DNA of 49,330 nt from DASRDZ01 sp035652335. Its GTDB lineage: Bacteria; Chloroflexota; Dormibacteria; Aeolococcales; Aeolococcaceae. Positions 47,599 to 49,330 of this stretch are shown here, piece by piece (the stretch's first letter is position 1; every line of letters begins with the position of its first letter). The notes under the pieces were generated by a model, which was given only the letters and a program-made list of their open reading frames with translations, was not told where the DNA came from and did not search any database. The translations under genes were made by a program, and so were the position numbers. The stretch lies in contig DASRDZ010000045.1 in NCBI GenBank assembly GCA_035652335.1, positions 1 to 49,330 of the forward strand, given 5' to 3'.

Positions 47599-48774
47599 CT
47601 ACCGCGTGACGGGGTCGCCCGGTGCCGTGCCACCGGGCAGCCGGACACGGACCGTGGTGCCCACACCCACCCGGCTCTCGACCGTCACCGTCCCGCCGTG
47701 CGCCTCGACGACGTCGCGCACGATCGCAAGGCCCAGGCCGGAGCCGCCCGACGCGGCGCCGCGCACGAAGCGGTCGAACACGCGGGGCAGCAGGTCCGGC
47801 GGGATGCCCTCACCGTCGTCGCTGACGGTGATCTCGACACCCTCGGATGAGCGACGAGCCGCCACGCGCACCGTGCCACCGGCGCGCGTGTGGCGCACGG
47901 CGTTGCTCACCAGGTTGGCCAGAACGCTGCTGAGCCTCACCGGGTCGCCGCTCACGGTCGACACCTCGCCGCCGACGTCGTCGACCAGCGCGATCCCGGC
48001 AGCGCTCGCGGTCGGTCGAAACGTCTCCAGGGTCTCGTGCACCAGCTCGGCGACGTCGACGGGCTCGCGGGCGAGCTGCAGCGCACCGGCGTCGGCGAGC
48101 GCCGACGTTCGCAGGTCTTCGACCAGCTTCTCCAGCGTCCTGGTTGCGGCCAGGATCGGCTGCATCTGCGCGGGGTCGGCGGGGTAGACGCCGTCGGCGA
48201 TGCCCTCGGCCTGGCCGCGGATGATGGTGAGCGGCGTGCGCAGCTCGTGGGCGACGTCGGCGAGGACGGAGCGGCGCTGCACCTCGTCCGCCTCGAGGCG
48301 GGCGCTCATGCTGTTGATGGCGCGGGCCACGGCACGCAGCTCGCGCGGACCGCGCACCGGCACGCGCGCCGAGTAGTCGCCCGTCTCGATGCGCTGCGCG
48401 GCCTCCACCAGCTGCTGCCCCGGGACGGTGACGCGCCGGAAGATCCGCACGGCGAGGATGACCGCGACGATTCCCAGGAGCAGCGCCGCCCCCGACGCGG
48501 AGCGCGCGAAGGGCGCCGACCCGACCACACCGAGCAGCGCCAGCACCAGCCAGACGAACGCCGACCCGATCGCGCCGAGAAGGACGAGCACCAGCAGCAG
48601 GAAGCACCCGAAGCGCCGCGCGATGCGACGGCGGGAGCGGCGCCACGCCTCAGGGCCGCGTGGTGGCCACGGCTCGTTCCCCGGCCACCACGGCGGCCTG
48701 CCACCCTCGCGGTGCATCCACTGCGGCGGACGGTGCCCGCGGGGATGGCGCGGTGTCGGATCCTCGTCGCTCAC
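47599..48774 (-). CDS. Membrane sensor histidine kinase, OmpR-system partner
   Basis: A 391-aa kinase. A Pro/Arg/Trp-rich cytoplasmic N-terminus (about 1-50) precedes two TM helices (FGCFLLLVLVLLGAIGSAFV and SGAALLLGIVAVILAV) with a very short external loop of about 20 residues. HAMP (about 112-160, VTVPGQQLVEAAQRIETGDY), HisKA with the phospho-His in VAHELRTPLTIIRGQAEGI, and HATPase_c (NLVSNAVRHT, SDDGEGIP, GSGLGLAIVRD) follow. The short loop suggests sensing within the membrane. Its GTG start overlaps the response-regulator stop by 4 nt (GTGA), so the pair is coupled. Confidence 0.93.
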   Translation of the reverse strand: MSDEDPTPRHPRGHRPPQWMHREGGRPPWWPGNEPWPPRGPEAWRRSRRRIARRFGCFLLLVLVLLGAIGSAFVWLVLALLGVVGSAPFARSASGAALLLGIVAVILAVRIFRRVTVPGQQLVEAAQRIETGDYSARVPVRGPRELRAVARAINSMSARLEADEVQRRSVLADVAHELRTPLTIIRGQAEGIADGVYPADPAQMQPILAATRTLEKLVEDLRTSALADAGALQLAREPVDVAELVHETLETFRPTASAAGIALVDDVGGEVSTVSGDPVRLSSVLANLVSNAVRHTRAGGTVRVAARRSSEGVEITVSDDGEGIPPDLLPRVFDRFVRGAASGGSGLGLAIVRDVVEAHGGTVTVESRVGVGTTVRVRLPGGTAPGDPVTR

Positions 48775-49330
48775 TCGGCGACCCGGTAGCCGACGCCGAA
48801 GACGGTCTGCAGGTGGCGCGGCGCGTGAGGGTCGGCCTCGATCTTGCGGCGGATGTTCTTGACGTGCGCGTCGACGGCGCGCTCGTAGGACTCCACCGCG
48901 ACGCCGTGGATGGCGTCGAGGAGCTGCGCCCGGGTGAACACCCGACCGGGCTGGCGCGCCATGTGGAGCAGCAGCGCGAACTCCGTTGCGGTGAGCTCCA
49001 CCGGCCGGCCGTCGACGCTCACCTCCATGCGCGACGCGTCGAGGACCAGGTGATCACCGGCGCGGACGACGTCGCCCTGCATGCGCGCAGTGTCGCTGCG
49101 GCGCAGGACGGCCCGCACCCGCGCCACCAGCTCGCGCGGGCTGAACGGCTTCGACACGTAGTCGTCGGCGCCCAGCTCCAGGCCGGCGACGCGGTCGGCC
49201 TCCTCGGTGCGCGCGGTGAGCATGATGATCGGGACGGCGGCGGTGCGACGCAGCTCGCGAGCGACGTCGAGACCGTCGATGCCGGGCAGGCCCAGGTCGA
49301 GGACGATGATGTCTGGCCTGTCGCGGTGTG
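48771..49330 (-). CDS. OmpR/PhoB-type response regulator (5' end missing)
   Basis: The frame runs off the right edge, so the first part of the receiver is missing; about 186 codons remain. The receiver shows DIIVLDLGLPGIDGLDVARE with the phospho-accepting Asp, IIMLTARTEEADRV and YVSKPFSPRELVARVRAVLR. The winged-helix output domain has VELTATEFALLLHMARQPGR, then VFTRAQLLDAIHG and VDAHVKNIRRKIEADP, and ends with TVFGVGYRV. It is encoded upstream of and coupled to the histidine kinase. The target is unknown; the 11-bp repeats at 25486 are the kind of site such proteins bind, but no link is shown. Confidence 0.94.
   Translation of the reverse strand, partial: HRDRPDIIVLDLGLPGIDGLDVARELRRTAAVPIIMLTARTEEADRVAGLELGADDYVSKPFSPRELVARVRAVLRRSDTARMQGDVVRAGDHLVLDASRMEVSVDGRPVELTATEFALLLHMARQPGRVFTRAQLLDAIHGVAVESYERAVDAHVKNIRRKIEADPHAPRHLQTVFGVGYRVAE

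Overview
The window is very GC-rich, densely coded bacterial DNA. It probably comes from a monoderm-type Terrabacteria lineage, either Actinomycetota or a soil phylum such as Dormibacterota/Chloroflexota. The support is: an LCP wall-polymer ligase homologue, an ergothioneine operon, many exported proteins with arginine-rich C-terminal anchors, frequent GTG starts, and many genes with a -10-like hexamer 6-9 nt before the start codon (leaderless transcripts). No rRNA, tRNA, CRISPR array, insertion sequence or phage gene was seen. The phylum is an inference.

Layout. 1-8.0 kb is metabolic and regulatory: the end of an acyl-CoA dehydrogenase gene, a VOC protein, a small proline-rich ORF, a soluble PAS-GAF-GAF histidine kinase, a semialdehyde dehydrogenase, a DedA-like membrane protein, and a MerR regulator coupled to a 14-TM MFS exporter. 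8.2-13 kb holds an LCP protein that lacks a normal start codon, a 622-aa surface protein and an ornithine cyclodeaminase homologue. 13-20.9 kb is an accessory-looking block of visibly lower GC made almost entirely of exported proteins of unknown function. At its centre (15.7-17.6 kb) is a 633-aa protein that joins an ECF-type sigma factor, a transmembrane helix and an extracytoplasmic BNR/sialidase-like propeller. It is flanked by a 762-bp hairpin-rich non-coding zone, a divergent operon with a matrixin-type metalloprotease lipoprotein, and a co-directional exported protein. This block is the best candidate for an undescribed system.

20.9-27.3 kb carries a membrane GGDEF-EAL protein, a subtilase ending in eight NNSWS repeats, and two exported proteins in an operon that ends at a strong hairpin. 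27.3-31.6 kb is a five-gene overlapping operon: patatin, fdhD, ATP-dependent DNA ligase, a 124-aa unknown and topoisomerase IB. 31.7-36.5 kb has an alpha/beta hydrolase and the ergothioneine genes egtA-egtB-egtD without egtC or egtE. 36.6-41.2 kb has a TetR regulator with two matching palindromic operators facing a surface protein, a class-I glutamine-amidotransferase-like hydrolase that might replace EgtC, and a lipase maturation factor. 41.1-46.7 kb has an exported protein, a GbsR/MarR-type operon with two DUF2867-like proteins and its own palindrome, a flavoprotein dehydrogenase, and a surface alpha/beta hydrolase split by a one-base frameshift. The window closes with a SIMPL-domain lipoprotein and an OmpR-type two-component pair; the response regulator runs off the end.
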